Shown here piece after piece: positions 44,034 through 52,793 of a stretch of DNA of 64,000 nt (its first letter is position 1; each line of letters begins with the position of its first letter). Origin of the DNA: Pseudomonadota bacterium. Lineage in GTDB: Bacteria > Pseudomonadota > Alphaproteobacteria > Rhizobiales > Beijerinckiaceae. The notes under the pieces are model-generated. The model was given only the letters and a program-made list of their open reading frames with translations, made no database searches and was not told the origin of the DNA. The stretch covers positions 124,001 through 188,000 of the forward strand of contig JAJXWB010000002.1 of the NCBI GenBank assembly GCA_021781815.1, read 5' to 3'. Made by a program: the position numbers and the translations under genes.

Positions 44034-44781
44034 TGTGGCGGTCGCCTGCCGCAACGCGGGTAAGGCCTTCCAGCTCTATATGCGCCGCAACGACCAGCTC
44101 ATGCAGGCGCTGTTCGGCTGGGCGAAAACCTTCTACCGGGAGCACTGGGTGCTCGCCGACGTGTCCTTCGAGGTCAAGAAGGGCGAGTGCGTCGGCATCA
44201 TCGGACGCAATGGCGCGGGCAAGACGACCTTGCTCCAGATCCTCTGCGGCATAACGCGGCCGACGCGCGGCAGCGTAGAGATCAGCGGGCGCATCGCCCC
44301 CATTCTGGCGCTCGGGGCCGGCTTCGACGGCACTTTGACGGGCCGCGAGAACGCCATCATCGGCGGCGCCATCCTCGGGCTGAAGCGCAGCGAAATCATC
44401 GCGAAACTCGACGCGATCGCCGATTTCGCCGAAATCGGCATGTTCTTCGATCAGCCCATGAAGCTCTATTCGAGCGGCATGGTGGCGCGCCTTGCCTTTG
44501 CGATCTGCGCGCACGTCGATGCCGACATTCTCATCGTGGACGAGGCGTTGTCGGTCGGCGACGAGGCCTTCGCGCAGAAATGCGAAAATTTCATCGCCGA
44601 TTTTTCCAGGCGCGGCACCATCCTTGTCGTGTCGCACGGGCTCGACTACCTGAAGACGCTGTGCAACCGCGTGATCTGGATCGACGCCGGAGCGGTGCGC
44701 GAGATCGGCGATCCGAACAAGGTGATTCCGAACTATATCGCGACCGTGCGCAAGGACGCAGAGGACGAGGCGGCGGCCTGA
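44023..44781 (+). CDS. ABC exporter ATPase (Wzt/KpsT/TagH-like)
   Basis: A 252-residue ATPase with Walker A GRNGAGKTT, the family-typical RIAPILALGAGFDGTLTGREN, a degenerate signature YSSGMVARLAFA and Walker B ILIVDEALSVGD. The YSSGM and E(A/V)LSVGD variants are the hallmark of polysaccharide ABC exporters. It lacks the C-terminal carbohydrate-binding domain of long Wzt, so cargo capping by Wzt is not expected. The ATG at 44023 lies inside the permease stop region. Confidence 0.88.
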   Translation: MSSDVAVACRNAGKAFQLYMRRNDQLMQALFGWAKTFYREHWVLADVSFEVKKGECVGIIGRNGAGKTTLLQILCGITRPTRGSVEISGRIAPILALGAGFDGTLTGRENAIIGGAILGLKRSEIIAKLDAIADFAEIGMFFDQPMKLYSSGMVARLAFAICAHVDADILIVDEALSVGDEAFAQKCENFIADFSRRGTILVVSHGLDYLKTLCNRVIWIDAGAVREIGDPNKVIPNYIATVRKDAEDEAAA

Positions 44782-44796
44782 GCCCCACGGCCGCGG

Positions 44797-45189
44797 TCAG
44801 TCGCCGCGATCTGGCGGCGGCACAATGTCGAGCGCGCGCAATTCCGCGCTGCTGAACGTCCGCGACCTCGTGAGAAAGCGCCACTCCGTGCCATTCTCCA
44901 GCGAGAACATGCCGCCCCGGCCCGGAACGACGTCGATCGTCAACTGGGTATGGCGCCAGACCCCGAATTGCTGCGCGCTGATGTAGACGGGCGCGCCGGC
45001 GATCTCGCCCAGCTTCACGTCATGGTCGCCGACGATGAAATCGGTCTGTTGGTAGCACATGGGCGAGGAGCCGTCGCAGCATCCGCCGGACTGATGGAAA
45101 AGGACGGGGCCGTACTGCTGCTGCAACCGGAAGATCAGGTCGAGCGCCGCGGGGGTCGCCGTGACGCGCCGGGGCTTGTCTGCGCCCAT
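44797..45189 (-). CDS. DUF779 family protein linked to acetaldehyde dehydrogenase
   Basis: A 130-residue protein of the DUF779 family, which commonly accompanies NAD-dependent acetaldehyde dehydrogenases. Conserved block HQSGGCCDGSSPMCYQQTDF carries three cysteines, suggesting metal or redox chemistry; GVWRHTQLTIDVVPGRGGMFSLE follows. Function unknown. Lies 100 bases downstream of the aldehyde dehydrogenase gene on the same strand. Confidence 0.87.
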   Translation of the reverse strand: MGADKPRRVTATPAALDLIFRLQQQYGPVLFHQSGGCCDGSSPMCYQQTDFIVGDHDVKLGEIAGAPVYISAQQFGVWRHTQLTIDVVPGRGGMFSLENGTEWRFLTRSRTFSSAELRALDIVPPPDRGD

Positions 45190-45289
45190 ATTTCGCCTCG
45201 CATCGCCAGTGGAGCGCCGAAGGCCCGGCGCAGCCGCCGAAAGGCCGCCGCGCCGGGAGGTTGCCCGTGGGAGACCCGGGCGTTCCGCG

Positions 45290-46807
45290 TCAGAAGAAGC
45301 CGAGCTTCTTCGGCGAGTAGCTCACCAGCATGTTCTTGGTCTGCTGATAGTGATCGAGCATCATCTTGTGCGTCTCGCGCCCGATGCCGGACTGCTTGTA
45401 GCCGCCGAAGGCGGCGTGCGCCGGATAGGCGTGATAGCAGTTTGTCCACACGCGGCCGGCCTGGATCGCGCGGCCGAAGCGGTAGCAGCGGTTGGCGTCG
45501 CGGCTCCACACGCCGGCGCCCAGCCCGTAGAGCGTGTCATTGGCGATTGCGAGCGCGTCAGCGTCGTCCTTGAACGTCGTCACGGACACGACCGGACCGA
45601 AAATCTCCTCCTGGAAGACCCGCATCTTGTTGTGACCCTTGAACACGGTGGGCTTGACGTAGAAGCCGCCGGCCAGGTCGCCAGGGAGCATATTGCGCTC
45701 GCCGCCGGTCAGCACCTGTGCGCCTTCCTGCCTGCCGATGTCGAGATAGCTGAGGATCTTTTCGAGCTGCTCGGTGGAGGCCTGCGCGCCGATCATCGTC
45801 GACATTTCGAGCGGATTGCCCTGCACGATCGCGTTCACGCGCGGAATCACGCGCTCCATGAATTTCTCGTAGATCGATTCATGGACGAGCGCGCGGCTCG
45901 GACAGGTGCAGACCTCGCCCTGATTGACCGCGAACATGACGAAGCCTTCGACCGCCTTGTCGAAATAGTCGTCGTCCTCGGCGGCGACGTCCTGGAAGAA
46001 GATGTTCGGCGACTTGCCGCCGAGTTCCAGAGTTACGGGGATGAGGTTCTGACTCGCGTATTGCATGATGAGCCGGCCGGTCGTGGTCTCGCCGGTGAAG
46101 GCGATCTTGGCGATGCGCGGCGAGGAGGCGAGCGGCTTGCCAGCTTCGAGCCCGAAGCCGTTGACGATGTTGAGAACGCCGGCAGGCAGCAGGTCGGCGA
46201 TCAACTCGGCGAGCACGAGCACGCTCGCCGGCGTCTGTTCCGCGGGCTTCAGGACGACGCAATTTCCGGCGCCGAGCGCCGGCGCGAGTTTCCAGACTGC
46301 CATCAGGATCGGGAAGTTCCACGGAATGATCTGCCCGACCACGCCGAGCGGCTCATGAAAGTGATAGGCGATCGTGTCGTGATCGATTTCGCCGATCGAG
46401 CCTTCCTGTGCGCGGATGCAGCCCGCAAAATAGCGGAAATGGTCGATCGCCAGCGGGATGTCGACGAGGCTCGACTCCCGGATCGGTTTGCCATTGTCCC
46501 AGGTTTCGGCCCGCGCCAGCAGATCGAGGTTCGTTTCCATCCGGTCGGCGATCTTGTTCAGAATGTTGGCGCGCTCGGCCGGGCTTGTGCGCCCCCAGGC
46601 GTCCTTGGCGGCATGCGCCGCATCGAGAGCCGCCTCGATGTCGTGAGCGTCCGACCGCGCGACCTCGCACAGAACCTGGCCGTTCACGGGCGAGACATTG
46701 TCGAAATACCTGCCGTTGATCGGCTCGGCCCAGCGACCGTTGATGAAATTGCCATAGCGCGGCTTGAATGGCGCGGCTGACATGCGAGCGAATTCCGGCT
46801 TGTTCAT
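45290..46807 (-). CDS. NAD-dependent aldehyde (acetaldehyde) dehydrogenase
   Basis: A 505-residue ALDH with catalytic Cys300 in [11 protein letters not shown], general base Glu261 in LELGGKSPN, and NAD-binding IPWNFPIL and FTGETTTGR. The sequence type ([34 protein letters not shown]) matches the AldB/ExaC acetaldehyde dehydrogenases of proteobacteria. An ideal AGGAGG lies 6 bases before the ATG. With DUF779 downstream and a GAF/Fis regulator upstream, it forms an inducible alcohol/aldehyde oxidation unit. Confidence 0.92.
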   Translation of the reverse strand: MNKPEFARMSAAPFKPRYGNFINGRWAEPINGRYFDNVSPVNGQVLCEVARSDAHDIEAALDAAHAAKDAWGRTSPAERANILNKIADRMETNLDLLARAETWDNGKPIRESSLVDIPLAIDHFRYFAGCIRAQEGSIGEIDHDTIAYHFHEPLGVVGQIIPWNFPILMAVWKLAPALGAGNCVVLKPAEQTPASVLVLAELIADLLPAGVLNIVNGFGLEAGKPLASSPRIAKIAFTGETTTGRLIMQYASQNLIPVTLELGGKSPNIFFQDVAAEDDDYFDKAVEGFVMFAVNQGEVCTCPSRALVHESIYEKFMERVIPRVNAIVQGNPLEMSTMIGAQASTEQLEKILSYLDIGRQEGAQVLTGGERNMLPGDLAGGFYVKPTVFKGHNKMRVFQEEIFGPVVSVTTFKDDADALAIANDTLYGLGAGVWSRDANRCYRFGRAIQAGRVWTNCYHAYPAHAAFGGYKQSGIGRETHKMMLDHYQQTKNMLVSYSPKKLGFF

Positions 46808-46900
46808 CGATTCCTCCTGAGTGCGCGTCTTTGCTGCGCGCGTCGGACATTCGCCGCATCGGGCGCCGCTGTCAGGATGGAGGCTGGATTTTCGGGAGCG

Positions 46901-46926
46901 GATGTGTCGCAAGGTTGCGACACATC
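46901..46926. promoter_or_regulatory. 26-bp perfect inverted repeat, probable Fis-type regulator binding site
   Basis: GATGTGTCGCAA and TTGCGACACATC are exact reverse complements separated by GG. It sits 94 bases upstream of the aldehyde dehydrogenase start and 14 bases after the regulator stop. Its TGTCGCAA core resembles the dyads bound by AcoR-type Fis regulators. No clear -24/-12 (GG/GC) sigma-54 promoter was found between it and the gene. Confidence 0.8.
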
Positions 46927-46940
46927 GGGACCAGGACGCT

Positions 46941-47930
46941 TCAGGTGGCGCGATCGAGGCCGAAGCGGGTGAGTTTGCGATGCATGGTCGCCCGGCTGAC
47001 GCCGAGCAGGCGGGCGGCGGCCGAGACATTGCCGCGCGCTCGCGACAGCGCGCGTCGCACCGCGCCACGCTCGGCCGCAATCAGATCCTCCGCCGGCGCC
47101 CCCGCCGCGCCGTCCAGCAAATCCGAGGCGGGGAGGGGCCGCGCCAGACGTTCGTCGGTCAATCCATACGCCAGCCGCGCCGCACGGTTGGCGCCAGCGA
47201 CGAGATCCTCGCGATCGACCGCCAGAAGCCCGCCGCCGCCGCCGACGACGATGCGCGCATCGCGGTACGCTTCGCGGAAATACGCGGTCTCGATCCTTTG
47301 CGCGGCGTCCATGGTCGCGACGGAAACCAGTTTCAGCATGGCGGGAGTGAGGTCCGAGCGCCCGGTTGACACGTCCAACGCTGCGCAGAGGCGACCTTGT
47401 GCGTCCCAGATCGGCGCGGCCGTGCAACTCAGCGCGATGTTGCGCGTCAGGAAATGCTGGTCGCGGTGTATGGTCAGCGCCCGCCCTTCCGTCAGGCAGG
47501 CGCCGACGCCATTGGTGCCCTCGCTCGCCTCGCTCCAGACCATACCGGTCCATAGTCCGAGTCTGCGGAAGTCCGCATCGTCGCCCGCCACGCCGCGCCG
47601 GTCGAGCGGGATGCCGTCGCGGTCGGTCAACAGGACGCAACAGCCCGCCTCGCCGACAGACTGGAACAGGCGATCGAGCGTTGTGTGCGCGAGACGGACC
47701 AGCAATTCCATGCGCTGGAACGCGGTGTCGAACTCATGCTGGTCGAGCCGGCGCGGCGGTCGCCGATCCTCAGGGTTGAGGCCGTATTTCGTCGCCGACC
47801 GCGACCACGACGCGACGATCGCCGATTGCGCGGCGGACGCCCCGTCTCTTAGCGCCGCGTAGACGCGCTCGGCGTGATGCGTCCTGCAATTTTCGCCCAT
47901 CCGGACACCTGGTTGAATCCCCTCTGGCAT
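46941..47930 (-). CDS. GAF-domain Fis-type regulator lacking the AAA+ domain (AcoR-like)
   Basis: A 329-residue regulator: an AcoR-type N-terminal region with [15 protein letters not shown], a GAF sensor with [18 protein letters not shown], and a C-terminal Fis helix-turn-helix [21 protein letters not shown]. The central AAA+ sigma-54-activating domain of AcoR (GAFTGA loop) is completely absent: sequence runs from GAF to a short linker and then the HTH. It therefore cannot activate sigma-54 polymerase in the standard way. The ATG at 47930 follows AAGGA; 47936 and 47900 are alternatives. Probably controls the aldehyde dehydrogenase gene through the dyad at 46901. Confidence 0.83.
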   Translation of the reverse strand: MPEGIQPGVRMGENCRTHHAERVYAALRDGASAAQSAIVASWSRSATKYGLNPEDRRPPRRLDQHEFDTAFQRMELLVRLAHTTLDRLFQSVGEAGCCVLLTDRDGIPLDRRGVAGDDADFRRLGLWTGMVWSEASEGTNGVGACLTEGRALTIHRDQHFLTRNIALSCTAAPIWDAQGRLCAALDVSTGRSDLTPAMLKLVSVATMDAAQRIETAYFREAYRDARIVVGGGGGLLAVDREDLVAGANRAARLAYGLTDERLARPLPASDLLDGAAGAPAEDLIAAERGAVRRALSRARGNVSAAARLLGVSRATMHRKLTRFGLDRAT

Positions 47931-48080
47931 CCGCATTCCTTATCCGGGGCCGCGCGCGCGAATGGAGCGCAGGCGACGCGATACGACGCGGTTGATCGCA
48001 TCGTCCGCGCGCCACGAACAAAATCAATTGGACTTACGGTCAGGCCGGTCCGGGCGTCTTGGGGACGAAGCCCGGTTCCG

Positions 48081-49235
48081 TCAGATCCGTGCGACGGTCA
48101 AAGTCGCCTGCCGATGGCGGGCGCCGGCTTCTCCGCGCTGCTGGCGCTGGATGAGAAACGCGCCGGTGGCGATTTCGCCCAGCACGAGCGCCACGACGAG
48201 GATAGCAAAGGCGGGATTGACGCGGATCAGCGCTTCCGCTGCGATCAGAACGCCGATGTGAACCGCGGGCAGCACGGCGATGATGGCGCTCGCCGCAACC
48301 GATCGGCGTCCCGTGGCGCTGGCGACATTCAGCACCAGTCCGATTCCGAGCAGCGTATGGGCGAGCGCGAGGAGCGGAATGGCGAAACGCTTGACTGCTT
48401 CCGACGCCCACGCCGCAAAAATCTGCCGGTCGTAAATGGCGAATTTCGCATAGTCGATGAATTCGAACATGGGCAGTTCGAACACGCCCCGCCACGCGCG
48501 CGGCGGCAGTCCTTTTGAGCCCTGCATCGGCAGCGAGATCGCATATTCGTCGAAATCCGACACGCGGACACGAGCGCCGCCGTCCGGGCGGCTCTGGATT
48601 TGCCCACGGCTGAGCACCATCACGACGTTCGAGTCGTTGCGGCGGAATTCGGCCTTGTCCGCGGTGATCGTCTCCTCGGTCTTCTTCTCTTCGGAATATT
48701 GGCGAATGAAGACATTGGCGGCGATGTCCGGCGTATCCCAGCGTTCGAAATAGACGGTGCGCTTGCCGTCTTCGAACGTATAGAACTGGCCGGGCTCAAG
48801 CATGCGGTGATTGAGCGAGTGCCGGATGACGTTGAGCACGTCATGCATGGTGCCCACGTATTTTGGCGCGAGCCAGCACGAGCAGAGATAGCCGAACGCT
48901 GTCGCGCCGAGCGCGCAGATGATCGCCGGCCGCGCGATCGCCCATGTCGACAGGCGCAGCGAATAGAGGACGGCGATCATGCCTTCCGAAGCCATACGCG
49001 AAAATTCGAGCGCGGCGGCGACGCCGAACGCCATTGGCAGCGCGATATAGGTGACAGTCGGCAGCGTGCCGATCAGCGCCGGGGCGACCAGGCCGCCGCG
49101 CATGGCCGCTGGAGGCAATTGATGGAACAGCGCCGACATGACGACCGGGATCGTTAGCGCGATCTGCACGACCAGCGCGCCGGCGAGCACGCGCTTGCCG
49201 AGATAGATCGAGAGCAGTTTCGGAGTCGAGTCCAT
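48081..49235 (-). CDS. LptF/LptG (YjgP/YjgQ) family permease, orphan paralogue
   Basis: A 384-residue protein with two N-terminal groups of membrane segments, a central periplasmic jellyroll-like domain (about 150-270) and three C-terminal membrane segments (ALAHTLLGIGLVLNV), the YjgP/YjgQ architecture. LptF/LptG work with LptB and LptC in LPS transport. It stands apart from lptC-lptA-lptB, with a glycosyltransferase gene 13 bases upstream on the same strand. It may be the normal LptF or LptG, or a paralogue moving another glycolipid; no second member lies adjacent. Confidence 0.82.
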   Translation of the reverse strand: MDSTPKLLSIYLGKRVLAGALVVQIALTIPVVMSALFHQLPPAAMRGGLVAPALIGTLPTVTYIALPMAFGVAAALEFSRMASEGMIAVLYSLRLSTWAIARPAIICALGATAFGYLCSCWLAPKYVGTMHDVLNVIRHSLNHRMLEPGQFYTFEDGKRTVYFERWDTPDIAANVFIRQYSEEKKTEETITADKAEFRRNDSNVVMVLSRGQIQSRPDGGARVRVSDFDEYAISLPMQGSKGLPPRAWRGVFELPMFEFIDYAKFAIYDRQIFAAWASEAVKRFAIPLLALAHTLLGIGLVLNVASATGRRSVAASAIIAVLPAVHIGVLIAAEALIRVNPAFAILVVALVLGEIATGAFLIQRQQRGEAGARHRQATLTVARI

Positions 49236-49248
49236 CGTTGCGTCCGGA

Positions 49249-50058
49249 TCAGCGCCCGACCTTGGTCCAGGCGGCGCTCGACAGGTCGCGCCAGGCGTCG
49301 TCGAAGGCGAGTTTGCCGGGAAGACTCTGCAATCCCGCCCAATGGCAGAAATAGATCTCGCGTCCGGCCTGATCGAGCGGCGCGCCGTCCTTGAAGGTCA
49401 CGCCGGCGGCCTTGTAGAAAGTCTCGTGTGAGGCGTGGGGAACGAGGTCGGACATCAGTCTGATTTTCAGGTGGTTGCGGTGGCAGGTGAAATTGACCAC
49501 CGGCTGCGCAAACAGCATGCCGCGCTTGCGCACCTTGTGGAACAGCTTGGCGTCGCGCGCCATTGTATCCACGAACATGTCGAGATTCAGGATCTTGTTC
49601 GACGTGACGAAATAGCCGTCGTTGAACAGCATCGCGTCCTTGAGGTCGGGGTAGTCGTCTTTTTTCTTGTTATAGACGTACTCGAAGCTCGGCGAGGCGA
49701 TGATGAAGTCGGTTTCCCCCTTCTTCAGGAGCCCGAACATCGGCGAGAAATCGCGGAACAGCACGACATCGACGTCGACATAGACCACCTCGTCGAGCGG
49801 CAGGGCCAGCGATTGCAGCTTGCGCAGGCGCCGACGGTGACCGGGAAACAGCGGATAGAGGTCGGCCGCCAGCCTGTCGATTTCCTTCGCCACCTCCTCG
49901 ACCATGGTCACGCCATAGGCCTTCGCGGCCTTGCGCGTGATCGCCAGATTGTCGTCGTAGGGGATGAGATAAAGCGGGATATGGGCGTTGGTGCGCTTCC
50001 AGCTTTCCAGAAAGGGGAGAAGCCAGTCTGCGATCTTGTCATTGGCGACGATCGCCAT
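49249..50058 (-). CDS. Putative DxD-type glycosyltransferase
   Basis: About 269 residues resembling GT8-like nucleotide-sugar transferases: MAIVANDKIADWLLPFLESWKRT at the start, a DxD motif in VVYVDVDVVLF near residue 94 and LFNDGYFVTSNKILNL with a second Asp. It ends in FCHWAGLQSLPGKLAFDDAW. Cytosolic. The ATG at 50058 has GGAG 8 bases upstream; a TTG at 50103 would add 15 residues. Sugar and acceptor unknown. Probably in one transcript with the LptF-like gene. Confidence 0.72.
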   Translation of the reverse strand: MAIVANDKIADWLLPFLESWKRTNAHIPLYLIPYDDNLAITRKAAKAYGVTMVEEVAKEIDRLAADLYPLFPGHRRRLRKLQSLALPLDEVVYVDVDVVLFRDFSPMFGLLKKGETDFIIASPSFEYVYNKKKDDYPDLKDAMLFNDGYFVTSNKILNLDMFVDTMARDAKLFHKVRKRGMLFAQPVVNFTCHRNHLKIRLMSDLVPHASHETFYKAAGVTFKDGAPLDQAGREIYFCHWAGLQSLPGKLAFDDAWRDLSSAAWTKVGR

Positions 50059-50219
50059 ACCGCGGCTCCGGCCGCCGGCCGCCGTTTGCGCTGGATTCGA
50101 CAAGCAAGAGTCCTTATGAAGTCGCGTCGGCCCACATGGGCCGGAAAGAGGCGCGCCTTCCTCTCATATCCGGGGCCGCCAAGACAATAGGCCTCAGAAA
50201 ACCGTTCCGGAACAAAGTA

Positions 50220-51506
50220 TTGGCGCAATCTGCTTCGCAGACGGCTGGATCGTCCGATCATGAGGCCACGGGCTGCCCGCTCGCTGGCCGCACGGTCGCG
50301 GTGGTGCATGCGGCCTGGCATTCCTGCGGCTCCTATCAGGTCAATGTCGGCCAGGCCGCGGTCTACAAGGCGCTCGGCGCCCATGTGATCTCGCTCGCCG
50401 TCCGCGAATGGCCGCCGGGCCAATCCGATCTCGGCGCGCCGCGCTGGCGCGATTACATCGAGCACACCCGCGACATGCCGGCCGACGAGCGCTTCTACGC
50501 CAACATGCCCGGCGCGGTTCTCGCCAAGCCCGCCTTCTGGCGGCAGGTCTACTGGCCATTGATCCACGGCCAGCACGCGCGGGCGACCGCCGCCATGACC
50601 GGCCTGGCCCGCCTGCCGGACCAACTCGTCGGCCGCAGGATCGACCTCATCCATTGCAATCACTTCTTCTGTATTCCCGCCGCCCGCAACCTGTCGCCCG
50701 TCGCGCCGCTCGTCGTCGAGACGCAGGATGTGCAGGCGTTGCAATACGACCTGCGCAACGACGGCCTCTTCCTCGTGCCCCCGCGCGCAACCTACGGCGA
50801 ACTGCTCACGGCCGAACTCGACTGGCTGCGCAGGGCCGATCTGCTCGTGCACCTCAACGCCGAGGAATGCGGCGCATTCGAGAAACTCTTGCCCGACATG
50901 CGCAACGCGCTCGTCTATCCGGCGGTCGAGGAAGCTCCCACAGGCCCCGGCGGCGACGACATCGTCATTGTCGCGAGCGGCAATCTGCCGAACGTGCTGA
51001 GCGTCGAGTGGTTTCTGGAGCATGTCGCGCCCCGCGCGCCGCGGGCGAGCGTCAAAATCGCCGGGAATGTCGACGGCGCGCTGAAGGCGCGCAACCCTGT
51101 CCTCCACGAGCGCTGGCGTTCCCTGTTCCTGGGCCGTGTCGACGACATCGGCGCCATCTATGCCCGCGCTGGCCTTGTACTTCTGCCGACGAGAGAAGGG
51201 CACGGGCTGTCGATCAAGGCGGTCGAGGCGCTGTCGAGCGGCGCGCCTCTCATCGCCACGCCACAGGCGTTTCGCGGCATGCGCATCGATCCAGCGAGAT
51301 TGGGTAATGTCACGCTCTGCTCGGATGCGGAGAGCTTCGCCGCCGCGCTCGACGACGCGGCGGCGCGCGGTCCCGGCGGCGATTCCCGCGCGAAGGGCGC
51401 TGCGCGCGAACAAAGCGACACGCGAAAATTCTACCAGGCGAATTTCAGCGCGGCGGCCTATGAACGCGCGATCCGCGACCTTGTCCTGCCGCTGGTGAAG
51501 GCATGA
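50220..51506 (+). CDS. GT4-like glycosyltransferase, first of a tandem pair
   Basis: About 428 residues. The N-terminal Rossmann domain carries VAVVHAAWHSCGSYQV and IDLIHCNHFFCIPAA; the C-terminal donor-binding domain has VLLPTREGHGLSIKAVEALSSGAPLIATPQAF, the usual GT4 segment. The TTG at 50220 is preferred because GGAA lies 7 bases upstream and it aligns with the start of the downstream paralogue; an ATG at 50136 is the alternative. Overlaps the next gene by 4 bases (ATGA). The acceptor is unknown. Confidence 0.78.
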   Translation: MAQSASQTAGSSDHEATGCPLAGRTVAVVHAAWHSCGSYQVNVGQAAVYKALGAHVISLAVREWPPGQSDLGAPRWRDYIEHTRDMPADERFYANMPGAVLAKPAFWRQVYWPLIHGQHARATAAMTGLARLPDQLVGRRIDLIHCNHFFCIPAARNLSPVAPLVVETQDVQALQYDLRNDGLFLVPPRATYGELLTAELDWLRRADLLVHLNAEECGAFEKLLPDMRNALVYPAVEEAPTGPGGDDIVIVASGNLPNVLSVEWFLEHVAPRAPRASVKIAGNVDGALKARNPVLHERWRSLFLGRVDDIGAIYARAGLVLLPTREGHGLSIKAVEALSSGAPLIATPQAFRGMRIDPARLGNVTLCSDAESFAAALDDAAARGPGGDSRAKGAAREQSDTRKFYQANFSAAAYERAIRDLVLPLVKA

Positions 51507-52747
51507 GCGACCAGCCCGCGCCTTTCGCCGAAAGGCCATTTCCTGGCCGGACGGTCGCGATCGTCCACCCGGCCTGGCATTCCTGCGGCACCTATCAGGT
51601 CGTGCTCGGCCAGATCGACGCCTGGACCGCGCTCGGCGCGCGCGTCGTCACGGTGGCCTGTTCCGACCAGCCCGGCTTCCGGCCGGAACGCAAATGGATC
51701 TGGAACGCATACCGCAAGGCGACGCCCGAACTCGACGCCCATTCGCGCGCCTTCGCCGGCGCGCCGCTGCGCGCTGTCCTCGCGCCGACGTTTCTGCGAC
51801 GCGTGCTCTGGCCCTATGTGCATGGCGACCAGGCCGTCATCCGCGCCGGCATGATTGCGCGCGCCGAACTCTCAACCGAGCTCGCGCGTGAAAAGATCGA
51901 CATCGTTCACTGCAACCACTTCTTCTGCATGCCTGTCGCGTTGCGTCTCGCACGCGGTCGCGCGAAAATTCTGCTCGACAGCCATGACCTGCAGGCCCGC
52001 CAGTTCACGATCATGAACGAAGGCATGCCGTGGCTCAGGCCGCTTGCGAGCTACGAGCGGATGCTTGCGCAGGAGCTTGCCTGGATGCGCAAGGCCGATG
52101 CGCTGCTGCACCTCAACGCCGAGGAGGACGAGGCGTTCCGGGCGCTGCTGCCGGAGAAGGATCACGCCCTCGTCTATCCGCCGGTGCCTCCCGTTCCGAC
52201 CGGCCCCGGCGGCGCGGAAATCGTGCTGGTGTCGAGCCGCAATCGCGCCAATGTCGAGAGCGCGCTGTGGTTTTTGCGCGAGGTCGCGCCGCGCGCGCCG
52301 GAAATCGTTGTCCGCATCTACGGTTCGGTCGACGCTGGCGTGCGCGCCGCTGATTCGGCGTTGTACGAGAAATATCGGGACTGGTTCGCCGGCCGCGTCG
52401 ATCGGATCGAGGCGGTTTACGCGGGCGCGCGGCTCGCCCTGTTGCCGACGACGAGCGGCACCGGGCTTTCGATCAAGACGGTCGAGGCGATGGCGAGCGG
52501 CATGCCGCTGGTGGCGACCAGCCATGCATTCCGCGGCATGAATCTCGATCCGCGCGCGCTCGGCAACCTCGTGCTCGCCGACGACGCGGAACATTTCGCG
52601 GCGGCGTTGCGAGCGGCGGCGGCCGCCGTCGCGCCAACCGAGGCCGAGCGCCGTTCGAGCGCGACGCGCCGCGCCTATGACGCGCAATTCAGCGAGGCTG
52701 CCTACGCGGCGCGGCTCGCGGCGATCGCCACACCCCTGATCGGTTGA
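51503..52747 (+). CDS. GT4-like glycosyltransferase, second of a tandem pair
   Basis: A 414-residue paralogue of the preceding protein, aligning over its full length: VAIVHPAWHSCGTYQV, IDIVHCNHFFCMPVA and LLPTTSGTGLSIKTVEAMASGMPLVATSHAFRGM mirror the first copy. The pair probably arose by tandem duplication and then diverged, suggesting addition of two sugars in succession. The start ATG overlaps the upstream stop. Confidence 0.8.
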   Translation: MSDQPAPFAERPFPGRTVAIVHPAWHSCGTYQVVLGQIDAWTALGARVVTVACSDQPGFRPERKWIWNAYRKATPELDAHSRAFAGAPLRAVLAPTFLRRVLWPYVHGDQAVIRAGMIARAELSTELAREKIDIVHCNHFFCMPVALRLARGRAKILLDSHDLQARQFTIMNEGMPWLRPLASYERMLAQELAWMRKADALLHLNAEEDEAFRALLPEKDHALVYPPVPPVPTGPGGAEIVLVSSRNRANVESALWFLREVAPRAPEIVVRIYGSVDAGVRAADSALYEKYRDWFAGRVDRIEAVYAGARLALLPTTSGTGLSIKTVEAMASGMPLVATSHAFRGMNLDPRALGNLVLADDAEHFAAALRAAAAAVAPTEAERRSSATRRAYDAQFSEAAYAARLAAIATPLIG

Positions 52748-52793
52748 GCGTCACGCCGATTTGTTCCTGCGCGCCAGCGGTGTACAAATCTCC

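Noticed and set aside
46808..46900. Sigma-54 promoter upstream of the aldehyde dehydrogenase
   Set aside because: No GG-N10-GC element of acceptable quality could be found between the dyad and the start codon.
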